A stretch of DNA of 18,721 bases from assembly GCA_025331435.1 (NCBI GenBank), contig JAIWNI010000234.1, forward strand, positions 1 through 18,721. Direction: 5' to 3'. The DNA comes from Choanephora cucurbitarum. Taxonomy: Eukaryota > Mucoromycota > Mucoromycetes > Mucorales > Choanephoraceae. This document shows positions 1 to 9,739 of this stretch, in pieces. The translations under genes were made by a program, and so were the position numbers. The notes beneath the pieces were generated by a model that was not told the DNA's origin, did no database searches, and saw only the letters and a program-made list of their open reading frames with translations. Each line of letters opens with the position of its first letter. Position 1 is the stretch's first letter.

Positions 1-108
1 ATTTTTTACTGTCTTAATTGTCTTAAGATTTTAATTGCCTTAAGATTTTTTATTGTCTTAATTCGATTACACCTATTTTTTCTCTCGATTAAATACTTTC
101 AAATCAAA
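1..108. repeat. TCTTAA-containing short direct repeats at left edge
   Basis: A unit close to AATTG(T/C)CTTAAGATTTT occurs twice in succession in the first 50 bases. The related string ATTGTCTTAATT flanks it on both sides (about 8-20 and 52-63). The rest is AT-rich and leads into the first codons of the transposase pseudogene that begins near 109. Clustered short repeats just outside a transposase gene could be subterminal repeats of that element, but no terminal inverted repeat is visible and the window begins here, so this is only a suggestion. Confidence 0.35.
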
Positions 109-3100
109 TTGAGCCTCAACGAACAACCACAAAACGCACCTAAAAGACGCCGCATTGTTCAGTCTTCTCTCTCTAATACAGGCGTCATTAACTTTTCCGC
201 CGAGTCGTCATATCATTGTGAATATTGTACTTACCAGACCAACGAGCGCTCAAACTACGCCAAGCATGTACAGACACAACCTCATATTGTGGATTTAACT
301 ACTGATGTTGTTCAGCAAGAGATACCTCAGAGCGACAGCCAAATGGAGAGTAGCCCTGTCGCTACCGATGAACATGACTGGGAAGAAAATGAAGGCAGCG
401 ATGATGATGATGTAGATGAAAACGAAGATAATTGTAAGTGTTGAGCAGTGCATGCACAAACGCATCTATTGCAAAAAACTTGAGTTTAATGATGTTTCCT
501 ACTTAGATACCCAAGAGAATCTTGAAGAATACCCCATGTCGACCGAAGAAACTATACCCAACCTACAACATCCATCATACCCTTTTGAAAGCCCACAACA
601 CTTCCTCTGCCATGCCTTTTTCAACGCTTCTGACAGCATGTACTCGGAGCATGATGTCAAAACAATCATGAGCTTCGTAAGGCAGATTGTCAACCTAACA
701 AATGACAACGAATTCACTCTGCCTTCCGACAACAAGATCATTGATTTCGCTAACAGTTTCAGAAGCAATATACCCACCTTTAATACCACAGAGCACGAGG
801 CCGCCATTGCTAATACCGACCAGAATGCCAAATTCTATATGAATAAGCCTTCTGAATATATCAAGCATTTGGTGGCCAATCCTTCTAAATCAAATCAGCT
901 ATCCAGACTGCCCGATTATACCCCCAATGAAGGCATGCTCTTAAACCAGGCAGGGAAGTGGCGAAACCATCCTCTATTCCAGGCTCCATACGTTCAATAT
1001 ACCAGTGAGGATGGTTCTCGCAAACAAGATTTTTTTGTGGGCGATCATGTTTTATACCAAGGCAACCACTTCATCATATACCGCTTTCACACTTCCTCTC
1101 AAGTTATGATGGCTAAATGCTATCAGCTTGTGCCAGGAAGTTATATACCACCCAATTCCCCCCAATACCCATTTGTAATAATAGACTACCCCCATGATAT
1201 CCCCCTACAACATTTGTACATACTCCCCCTTACTCCGATTCCCCATTCTCAACACTTCTAATACCTGTATATATTCCCAAAACACTTACCTTCCTATACC
1301 CCCAGGCTTATTTAAAGACCTTATAACCCCTAAAATCATTGACGGCGTTTCCTATGCTAGGCTGGTCCGACGCCCCAATGGTGAACAACATTACATGAAA
1401 GTCCAGATTATACCCTTACATTCTCTATACCGACGAAACATCTGGCAATACCTCAAAGCAGTATAACAAATTCGACAGAGTACAGATGGTCCCTGCTGCT
1501 TTGCCTATATCCGAAAGAAACGAAAGGGAGAACATGCACTTCATCTTGACGTCGAACAAGAAGCTCTCTGTTGTAGATATGCTACCTTCCCTGGTGGAAG
1601 ATCTCGTATATATGGAAAGAGGTTTTGTAGCATATTCCTCTTTCTACGGGGAGGATGTCTTGGTAGTGTCTCCGCTTTGCTTTATTGCAGCAGGATAACC
1701 CAAGACATGCCGAATTGTGCAATTTGAATGGGTCACTCGGCCTAATTACTTCTGTCGCAAATGCTTGCAAAAGAAGGGGCCGAACCCAAATAACCTCAAG
1801 CGCAACCCCACCTATACCCCAACCATAGAAGATTTCCAAAAGCCTAAACACGATTGTCCATACCCAAACCACCAACAAGATACCTGCGTCCGAAGAAAAT
1901 CAGATTTTATAGCTTTTGCTGATGGATACCCCCACTTCCGCAACTTACAAGATACCACATTCAAGAAATTTGGATTCAAGAATGTCAGCGGATCAAAGGC
2001 TCATTTAGCTCTGAAATCCTTTGATCCTGCTCTCGATACCCCTATAGAACTTCTACATACCCTGTCCCTTGGTCTTGTGTCATATCTGATCAAGCACCTC
2101 CAAAAAAACCCTCTTCTTAAACCCAACAGAAAGAACGCCTTCAAAGGGGGCTGCAGAACCACAAGAAGAATGGAATCTCTTTCCCAAGAAATTTCACTCT
2201 TCAGATGAGGCACTGTGGCTCCTTTGTTGGCAGAGAATTTCAAAATGCTTGCCCAGATTATACCCGTTGTCATGCGCAAGACCTTTAATACCCCGGATGA
2301 CGCCAACCTTATACCCATAATGAACTGCTTTACCAAGGTTGAAAGACTCTGTTCACTCTTATATCACGAAAAGCACAACCATCGTTTCAGCGACTATATA
2401 TCCCTTTTAGAAAAAACAATCGCTGAAACCTTGGAGAGTGTATACCGCTTTGATCTCTCAAATTTTATGATTATACCCTCTTTTGACAAGTCCCCCTACT
2501 CACATACCCTCAAAGTACACCTACTCTACCATATAATCGATGATGTCAAGCGCTTTGGATCCCTGTTGAACTGCCATAACCGAGCGTAGTGAGCAGTTCA
2601 ATAAATTCATTCGCGAACGCATCACTTATACCAACCGCCAACATCCGTCAAGAGACGTTGCTGTTAAATTTGGAAAGCATTTCATGCTTCAACACCTCGT
2701 CGGAGGCGGTTCATGAATACCCAAGAACCAGAATTATAGAATTATGGCTGGTCCAGCTGTCTCGACCTATTTTGTTGATCCTCCTAGGGAGAGGCAGCTT
2801 TTCTTTGGTGTTGTTAGAGAGTTTGATAACTCATAGTACCCTTCTATCTTCCAAGCCAGGTCAAGTCGGTCTATATACCATATCCTATACCCTACATGGC
2901 CACTTGCACCGCAGAAACTGTCTGGGCATTGTTGATTTTTACAGCAATGATACAACAAGGCTGGTTCCTTTGCGTATATCTGAAGACGTCAATCAATATA
3001 CCTTCAGATCCCATTTATACCCTAATCTTCTTCTAAATTGTGACAGTAATACCCTCCTACAGCCCTGCCCTGGTCAAGCAGTGAAATGTAATATAGACCA

Positions 3101-3224
3101 TACCATACATGTATTTGATACCGACCCTTTCATTGACAACACTATTGTTGTCAATAACTCTAAATTTGCTTCTCTTTGGCTGATAATTTTATATTATCAG
3201 CATAACTTTTTTAATGCACTTTAA
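109..3224 (+). pseudogene. Degenerate Plavaka-like (CACTA-related) transposase
   Basis: This is the remnant of a Plavaka-type DDE transposase, identified from remembered family motifs. The first exon (109-433) opens with TTG where ATG AGC would be expected and carries a CEYC...H zinc-finger-like motif, then an acidic stretch. A 73-bp intron (434-506, GTAAGT...CTTAG) joins it in frame to exon 2, with SYPFESPQHFLCHAFF. Family landmarks follow in changing frames: TDETSGNTSKQYNKF (about 1425-1475), PAALPISERNERENMHFILT and NKKLSVVDMLPSLVEDL (1490-1605), ADNPRHAELCN (about 1690-1730), CRKC (about 1758), DTPIELLHTLSLGL (2037-2078), CGSFVGREF (about 2210-2235), KVHLLYHIIDD (2513-2545) and TNRQHPSRDVAVKFGKHFM (about 2628-2685). 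At least five frame changes (near 1415, 1690, 1740, 2200 and 2575) and further stops after 2710 make it non-functional. The C-terminal third is the least certain. Confidence 0.8.
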
Positions 3225-3270
3225 TTTTTTTTGTTAAGTCATTTAAAACCCATATATACCCATCACATCC
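320..3270 (+). repeat. Scattered ATACC(C) pentamers through the Plavaka-like remnant
   Basis: Counting by eye, ATACC occurs about 42 times on the plus strand here, roughly one per 70-80 bases, where about three would be expected by chance. The complement GGTAT is essentially absent. Most copies are extended to ATACCC or TATACC. They fall in all three codon phases and on both sides of frame breaks, and one begins exactly at the 3' splice junction at 507. In the remaining 15 kb the pentamer appears only about a dozen times on this strand. No function is known to me. Confidence 0.75.
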
Positions 3271-3701
3271 TATAAAAATTTTTTTTTAGATGTTTTAAAG
3301 CTCCTTTTAGCCCAAATCGCCGTCTAAACGTGAATTACACAAAGTTTTTTTTTACATCCAATTGCTATTCATTATTCAGATTTTTGTACACTTTATTACC
3401 ATATTTAGATGAAATCTCTCTAGGAGTGTACATCAATAGCCACTGATATTTACCGAGAATAATATGGTCTACGAAAAAGAGATTCATTAAAACTAGATTC
3501 TTTAGATGATTCGTTAGAGTTTACTCACATCACGCAATACCCTTCTCACAACTGCTCACCCGAGCTTTACACAAGTGTCGTAAACAATTATATTAGAACG
3601 TACTTTAGTTACCTATTGTGTTTCGCGTTTTGAAAAGATAGGAGTGAAGCGATACACAGAATAAACGTGTGCTTGACTATAATTCGTTAAAAAAAAGTAA
3701 T
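3225..3701. other. Non-coding AT-rich interval between Plavaka remnant and copy A
   Basis: No convincing coding segment or terminal inverted repeat is visible. The interval has poly(T)/poly(A) tracts and ends at the CACTG tip of copy A at 3702. It may contain the 3' flank or right end of the Plavaka-like element, but I cannot delimit it. Confidence 0.5.
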
Positions 3702-3726
3702 CACTGTAAAAAAATTAAAGGTTTTT
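3702..3726 (+). repeat. Left terminal inverted repeat of copy A
   Basis: This 25-bp sequence starts CACTGTAAAAAAATTAAAGG and is the perfect reverse complement of 8737-8761. It marks the end next to the small accessory gene. Confidence 0.9.
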
Positions 3727-4085
3727 AAAAGGTCTTTTGAGGGTCCGAAGAAACCTTCTCCATCAGGTTTTTTTTGCATAATCGCAGGCTTTTTGAGGTT
3801 TAATTTTCACCTTTTTTTTAAAGGCTTTTAGAAGGTTTCTAAAAGGCTTTTTTGCCCGGGTTCATTAAAGGTTGTTTAAAGGCTTTTTGGGGGTTATTTT
3901 GCCTGGGCTTGTACAGGGTTTTTTGAAGGCTTTTTGGAGGTTATCATGTGGGGCTTGTAATTTAGCATTTTTTAGCCTTTCTAATGGAGGCTAGTTTTAA
4001 GGGTCTATATATTGCAAAAAAAGGTCTTTTTAGAGGCTTATACATCTTCAGGAAAAGGTCTTTTGAGGGTGAAAATAAACAGTAT
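3715..4085 (+). repeat. Subterminal repeat array of copy A, accessory-gene end
   Basis: About ten copies of a degenerate motif AAGG(C/T)(C/T)TTTT (AAGGCTTTT, AAGGTCTTTT, AAGGTTTT) read inward from the terminus. They are interspersed with GGAGGTTAT-like strings and two GCCCGGG/GCCTGGGC patches. Subterminal arrays in plant CACTA elements bind the accessory protein TnpA; a similar role here is inferred. The array matches 16490-16862 of copy B in reverse complement. Confidence 0.75.
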
Positions 4086-4225
4086 TTATTGGTCATATAA
4101 AAAAGGGTGATGGAAGCTAACGAACGCCCTGAAATGAAATAAAATAAAAAAATTGTTAGTATATCAAAAACAACATATACGACAGATCGCTTGTTTATTC
4201 AACAAGCAAAAAAAAAAGGCTTCAA
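4086..4225. other. 3' flank of accessory gene in copy A
   Basis: This AT-rich spacer lies between the subterminal array and the stop codon of the minus-strand accessory gene. It matches 16350-16490 of copy B. A reverse-complement AATAAA at 4199-4194 lies about 27 bases beyond the stop codon and is the likely polyadenylation signal. Confidence 0.55.
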
Positions 4226-4877
4226 CTAATCAGAGGCAGATGCAGCAATTCGAGCAGCTTCCTGTGCAGCATTTCTAGCTACCCTCTTGTGCCTAAACAT
4301 CATAGAAAAGGAATTGATTAGCTATCATATCATTCACTCAATGTCATACACCTACTGTCGTTTGGCAGACTCGGTCCAGGCATTCTGCACTGCAAATTCA
4401 ACAGGCCAAGCCATGTCACATTCACGAAGAACGGATAGGTCTTCATGCTTCTGGAGAAGGAAGTCGAAGCACGTCTTCTTCATCGCGATTTTACCCATGC
4501 TAGGTAGGTTTTTGTAATACGTACAGTGATTGTTTTCTTGTTCACTGTACGTATAACAAGTCCGAAGAGCCAAAGAAGAAAAGTCCTTGAAATAGTCCTT
4601 AAGCTCCTGAGAGCTTTTTTCAGGATATGCTTTAGACAAAAACCTCTTGATACCTTGGCCAGGGTTTGCTCTGCTTGAAACAGAGAAACCTGATGGGGGT
4701 CGCCATGCTCTCAATTTCTTGGGCATGGGCTTGGATTTCTTGCTGCTGAATTTGTTCAGAGAGTTTTCTGTTTCGTTCCTCAAGAGCATCCAGGCGTTCA
4801 AGAATAGTAATTAACAAAGTCTGAGTGGCTTCAGAAGAAGACAAAAGGTCGGAAACTTACTTGGGAGTAGGAGTCAT
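4226..4877 (-). pseudogene. Accessory coiled-coil protein gene of copy A, broken
   Basis: This is the counterpart of the intact gene at 15696-16349. The ATG at 4877-4875 is followed six codons later by TAA (4859-4857), where copy B has TAC. A frameshift near 4680 then separates the coiled-coil half (ATG at 4844, running to 4632) from the conserved C-terminal half, which reads NHCTYYKNLPSMGKIAMKKT and DMAWPVEFAVQNAWTE. The 63-bp intron (4355-4293, GTAGGT...TTTAG) and the 67-base last exon (4292-4226, KRVARNAAQEAARIAASASD) are preserved. The gene diverges from the transposase across 4878-5366. It contains the inverted repeat at 4517-4554. A full-length product cannot be made from this copy unless the early stop is bypassed by re-initiation or splicing and the frame is corrected. 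Confidence 0.8.
4517..4554. repeat. Internal inverted repeat carrying the transposon tip motif (copy A)
   Basis: Two perfect 13-base arms (ATACGTACAGTGA at 4517-4529 and TCACTGTACGTAT at 4542-4554) surround a 12-base loop inside the accessory gene. The inner 8 bases of each arm, TACAGTGA/TCACTGTA, equal the tip of the element's terminal repeat plus its flanking T. Compared with copy B, one base pair of the stem changed from T-A to C-G on both arms. Confidence 0.8.
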
Positions 4878-5366
4878 ATTGTATTTAATCTATGATATAA
4901 ACTAAAGATCAGTTCAACGTCTTGATGCTTTTGTTTTCCTGTTGATAAAGCAGAAAACGGGCAACTAAACATACCTTTGTATTGTTCTATATGTGGATAG
5001 AACTTATGGATCAGTTAAAAATGTAAAAGAATCTATACAAAAATCACTTACCTTTGAAGAGAAATAAAAGTGGAAGAAAGGGGACGAAGAGAACAATTAG
5101 TCGTAGCTATAATTTTTTTTTTGCGAAGACACTCAAGGTGGCTTCAAATATTAATACAGGAACCGCAAAGCTGGATGCTAATAGGTCCTTCTTAATGTCT
5201 TTGTTACTTTGCAATTTGTTGTATACAAATGTCAATTGGTCTTGTTTAATAAAAAAAAAGGAATTCAGTTTTTATTGGATCTTATTTAAAAGCCGATGCC
5301 CCGATTTGTTGATTTAAGAGAACAAGTCAGTAGCAAAATGACAGTTATCTCTACTATTAAAACAAA
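4878..5366. promoter_or_regulatory. Divergent promoter/5' leader region of copy A
   Basis: This 489-base gap separates the two divergent starts. On the minus strand AAAG|GTAAGT at 5051 and ATCATAG ending at 4890 suggest a 5'-leader intron of the accessory gene, 13 bases before its ATG. Reverse-complement CCAAT boxes (ATTGG) occur near 5235 and 5274 and are also present in copy B. An open frame at 5054-5317 is not conserved in copy B and is taken as chance. Confidence 0.45.
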
Positions 5367-8300
5367 ATGCGTTACTGTACCATTTGCAATATTAAGTTAA
5401 GCGACAGATCTTTCAAGAAGCACAACGACGAACATCTATTGAAGCGAATGAAAGAAGTTTTTGCCAGCAACATGAATACAGTTAAAGCTGACAACTATCA
5501 TCCAGCATTCGAAAGCAGTCCTTCCGAAGGTGATGCTTCTATCGACAATGCTGAGCAAGAAAGAGACCAGGCAGATTCGGCCGAAAATTCTGCTCTTGAA
5601 GTTGAAGTGGATGGCCAAGAAGAAGAAGATCAACAAGAAGATCAAGAAGAAAATTAACAAGATCAACAAGAAGCTGATGGTGACGAGGAAATTGAAGAAA
5701 TGTTGACAGAAGAAGTAGAAGACCTTGAGATCAACGAAATCGAGGAAGTCAACGACCACTTGGAAAAGCATTTCTTGAATGTGAACAGTCCTTTGGAAGT
5801 TGATCTTTCAAACAAGAATAATTTTTTTGATGATGATGAAAAGCAAAACATCGAATTGAAAATGCTCATGAGACAGTGCAAAGTAAGCAACGATGGTCAA
5901 GACAAACTGGTCAAATTCTTCAACAATGTCTTGAAGAGTCGCGGTTGTAGTAGGTAGCCGATTGGTTTATTGATTGATATATGTGAGTCTTAATGAGTTT
6001 TCAATTACCTTTAGGCGATCCACCACTTCACTCCCCCTACATGTCCAACAAGCTCATAAAAAAGAGCTACGATGTGCAATTCAGAGTACATATCATGTGT
6101 GCAAAGACCGCTCACATATGTTTTACAAGGATGAGCATATTGAATGCAGCTGTGAGGCCAACAATAAGCGGTTCAAAGAGGATGGTGTCACACCTGTTGA
6201 TACCATAGACCAGATTCCTTTGTACCGACAACTGGCTTCGTTCTTCAACAGCCAAGAAAGCCGCGATAAGTTACTATATCGAACAAAGATGGAACAGACG
6301 GCTGTTGATGGGGTGTATAGAGACATTTTTGACGGTGATCTGTACAAGAGACACAAGCACTTGTTCCAGAACGAGCATGATCTGGCTCTTGCATTGTATA
6401 TAGATGGTTTTGTTCCCCATGCAAGAGGGTCAACAACAATGGTAACATTCATGGCTGTAATTCTCAACTTACCTCCTGATATTCGGTAAGTTTTTTCTGT
6501 CTCTATTTTCATTCATTGAGTTAACATATATCTTTGTACGTAATAGCTATAAGAAGGAGAATATGTTACAAGTTTTCATTACTTTTGGAACCAAGAAGCC
6601 GAAAAACATATTTAGTTATTTGGCACCAACTTTTGAAGACTTGCTGACTTTAGCAGACGCATGGTATGAAGATCAAGACCCAAGACGATAAAGAAATCTC
6701 TTGCAAAGCCTTTGTACTTGCTGTGATTGGCGACTTTCCTGCAATGTCAGAAATGCTTGCTCACAAGACGCATGCATCTGAATATGGCTGTCGTATTTGT
6801 AAGATACAAGGTGTTCGCCGTGCAAGCAAGAAGGGATATTCGTTTGCAAACCAAACAAAATCGACAGATATAAGAAGGTTGTTTGAATTTTGATGTTAAC
6901 GAAGTGAGTCATTTAAAAGCAACTTCTAGTATTGTACTTACTAAATAACTGTCATTTTTGCTATGTTTAGGAAACACTTGGTATTAAACATGCTACACCT
7001 CTAAAATTTTTGGCATGCTTTTCAGATTCGTCATTTTTGTGTCTTGACGAGCTTCATTTGTGGGGCCATAACATTGCCAGGCAACTGTGGACACTTATCG
7101 GTGAGGGAGAGCATAAGAAGAATGTCTTGTTTTTGAAGAACAGGTACAGACAAGCAATTGGTGAGTACATGTCCAACTCAAGAGGATATGTGTCAAGTGA
7201 AGCATTTGAAGGTGTTTTGATTGGTGAGTTATACATTATTGAGACTAGTTATACTAGATGAAAGTAGGCTTACATCTTCTAAATATTTGGCTGTAATACC
7301 ATAGATGTTCACAAGAAAGCTGGTTATGCCAGAGGAGTCGACTGGATAGCTTTTCTGAAGCATGTTGTACCAAATGTACTACCAGAAATGTACCAAAAGC
7401 AAAATGATGATATCTCTGTTCGTGAAAGAAGGGTTGAAAAAAAAGGTGTTAGACGAGATGTTCACTGCATTACGATGCTTATCAGAAGCTTGCTCAATAT
7501 CGCTTCAATTTACTAATCACAAATGCTGACATCAAGCGCATTGAATTCGATGTTGAACAGTGGCACAACTTTCTTAAGAAGCATGTTTCAACCGATGTCT
7601 TCACAGTTAATCAGCACAGCCTGGAACACTTGGCTTTCATCATAAAGAAGCAAGGTCCTTTGAGGTACTTCAGTGCAAGACCTTTGGAGCGTTTGATAGG
7701 CTTGACAAAGTCTACCATTCGTTCAGATAAGAATCCGGGACAGAACGCAGTCAATGAAATGAACAAAAGCTTTGCTGCTAATTACTACAGTAGGTCAGTT
7801 CACGAGTCTCGTTCTTTTCTCTTTCCCACACCTGGCTCTGGTGCATCTGCTTTCCGCCTCGGCGCTACAAAAGTCCCTAAAGCTTTCACTCAAGTCCACC
7901 GAAGCAAGGGCTGTACAGTTTGGTGCTGCATTGAGTTCTTACTTCATTCGATCAAAAACTGCTGGCACCAGTATGCAGACGAATGACAGTAAACTCAACG
8001 TTACTACCTACAGCAGCATCATGCTGTACAAAAGCAGGTGTACTATCCGTTCCAAAAACCTTGTACTTGTAATCTACATGTCTCGTAGCTAGTAGCTCTT
8101 CCAATGTTGTGTTTAGAAACTTTCTTGCGACAGTCGAGCATATATTCTCATTGCCTGGACAAGATCCATTGTGCTTAATTCGCGCCCATAAAAATGTCGA
8201 AATTCTACAAACAGATAGCCAGCGTTGCTATCTTTACACTGACATCAAAGAAGAACTAGACAACGAAGAAGACAAATTTATTGTAATTGATACAAATCAA

Positions 8301-8415
8301 ATACTTACAACTGCTTCACACTATATACTGTCTCGACAGAAAATATTACATATTTAATTCATCGACCTTCTATAGAAACAAATTTGGCATCTTTGGCCAG
8401 TTATACTGTGCTTAA
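5367..8415 (+). pseudogene. Tnp2-type transposase of copy A, multiply broken
   Basis: The exon layout follows intact copy B: exons 5367-5949, 6015-6485, 6547-6903, 6971-7223 and 7305-8415, with all four introns preserved (65, 61, 67 and 81 bp). It begins MRYCTICNIKLSDRSFKKHN (C2H2 finger). Core motifs are present: IFDGDLY, YIDGF, GDFPA, YGCRICK and LDELHL. Lesions relative to copy B: in-frame TAA at 5655 inside a Glu/Gln-rich tract; +2 near 6080; +1 near 6655; +1 near 6886; an 8-A instead of 7-A run at 7437-7444; +1 near 7515; +1 near 7866; and length changes near 8070-8090 and 8320-8330. The final residues GQLYCA and TAA (8413-8415) still align with copy B. AATAAA at 8444-8449 is the likely poly(A) signal. 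No functional transposase can come from this copy. Confidence 0.87.
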
Positions 8416-8736
8416 GATTGACCTCCAAAAAAACTTATCATTAAATAAAATAAAATAACCCGCTTAAAAAAGATAACCTGCGCAAAAAACACTTGTCAAA
8501 AAAATATGGAAAAAAATTACAGAAAAAGACCTTTAATTATGATAAAATACATCCTAGAAAAAAGGTTTTCTAAGATACGACCTTTCTGAAACCAATTTTT
8601 TAAAAATCGAGCCTCTAAAAGACCTTTTGAGTGAAGGTCAGCATAACCCTTTTCAAAACCTCCGACTAAAGGTCAACTGCGGGTTAAGCCCTTCAAAAAC
8701 CCTCAGAAAATGGTCTATTGCGAGCTTTTCGGGCAA
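8416..8736 (-). repeat. 3' flank and subterminal repeats of copy A, transposase end
   Basis: After the poly(A) signal the sequence fills with the same degenerate motif in reverse orientation (AAAAGACCTTT, CCTTTTCAAAACCTCC, GGGCAAAAAAACCTTT). Read from the terminus inward these are AAGGTCTTTT-like repeats. The segment matches 11880-12199 of copy B in reverse complement. Confidence 0.7.
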
Positions 8737-8761
8737 AAAAACCTTTAATTTTTTTACAGTG
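8737..8761 (-). repeat. Right terminal inverted repeat of copy A
   Basis: This is the exact reverse complement of 3702-3726, ending TTTTTTTACAGTG. It lies at the transposase 3' end. Confidence 0.9.
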
Positions 8762-9739
8762 ATAAAACAAAAAGATAATACAAAAATATAGAATGGATAG
8801 AATCTAAGAATCATCAGGGAAAGTAGTATAGAATGATTTTTATGAGAGAGAAGTCTGTCTTTTATTGTATGATTCTTCTTGGATATTTATAAAAAATTAA
8901 TATTGTGCTACGTGAAAAAAAGAAAAATTCGCGCTACCGAGTATAGTGGATTGTTACACAAAAATAGCAACAAATCAAACAATGTTCACAAAGTTGAAAA
9001 CCTAAATTACATTAAATTTTACCAAAGGAAAGACAACAATTAAGCATATAGCGAGTGCTGGCTAAAAAGCGATGAAGTGATATATAAGGCATTCAATGTG
9101 CGTAGCTAACACATTGAAAGCATGATCAGACTTATATTCATGGATTCTCCTTTTTCTCCAATACTGAAAATAGCTATATGACATGGTACATTATTATAAC
9201 AGGATGGTTGCATAGGCCTTATAAAATCAAGGTAGCAGCATCCAACAACGCAAGCAATGATTCTAGAGATTTCACTATCAGAAAGGACTAAATCATTACT
9301 TAGATAAAGATAGTTCTGAGACATACACACAAAGGGCTTGTCTATCATTATCACACTATTTAAACTGATCTAACATCCAACGAAACAAGTGAACAAGCAT
9401 GAAACAGTTAAGCCTGATATATTCAGATACTTTCCAAGACAAAACACATATCTTTATAAAGCATAAATAGCTTCTCATCAAGATATAAATCTAGTTGAAA
9501 ATATATCTCCACCTTATTCAAGGCGGAGGATGAAATCTGGCTACAGACATCTTTTTATGAAGGTGACCAATCATCCCAGTAGGAAAACTGCTCATACAGA
9601 TAAAATTGTAACGGAGTGATTGATTGAAACCGAGATAGAAACAGTATCTCAACACAACATGAACGTGCAGTAGAGTTAGTTCCCTCTCTTTCTTTTTAAT
9701 AAAAGTTTCGAGTTCCCTCTCAATGAATTTTTCTGAGCA
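8762..9739. other. AT-rich interval with no recognisable gene
   Basis: I see no coding segment I can support. The longest minus-strand open frame (9354-9106, 82 codons) has no recognisable motif, a cysteine-rich but irregular composition and no homologue in the window. There are no clear terminal repeats apart from the flank of copy A. Confidence 0.5.

Larger units (their letters stand above)
3702..8761 (+). mobile_element. CACTA-like DNA transposon, copy A (decayed)
   Basis: This 5,060-bp element is bounded by CACTGTAAAAAAATTAAAGG at the left and its exact reverse complement at the right. Order from the left: subterminal repeats, the small coiled-coil gene on the minus strand, the divergent central region, the five-exon transposase on the plus strand, then subterminal repeats. 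The flanking dinucleotide AT (3700-3701 and 8762-8763) could be a target duplication; a 3-bp duplication is not exact (AAT versus ATA). CACTA/EnSpm elements have CAC-tipped termini, 2-3 bp duplications, subterminal repeat arrays and Tnp2 transposases, all consistent with this element. Both genes carry nonsense and frameshift lesions, so this copy could at most be mobilised in trans. Confidence 0.88.

Noticed and set aside
320..3270. ATACCC as degenerate telomeric repeat
   Set aside because: The motif is dispersed inside a transposase-coding frame, not tandem, and does not match CCCTAA.
3225..3701. Right terminal repeat of the Plavaka-like element
   Set aside because: I could not find a sequence here matching the left edge of the window in inverted orientation.
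5054..5317. 87-codon open frame in the divergent region of copy A
   Set aside because: The equivalent region of copy B has different lengths and stops, and the frame overlaps a probable leader intron.
9106..9354. 82-codon minus-strand open frame
   Set aside because: It has no motif, no homologue in the window and lies in AT-rich spacer; chance is the simplest explanation.
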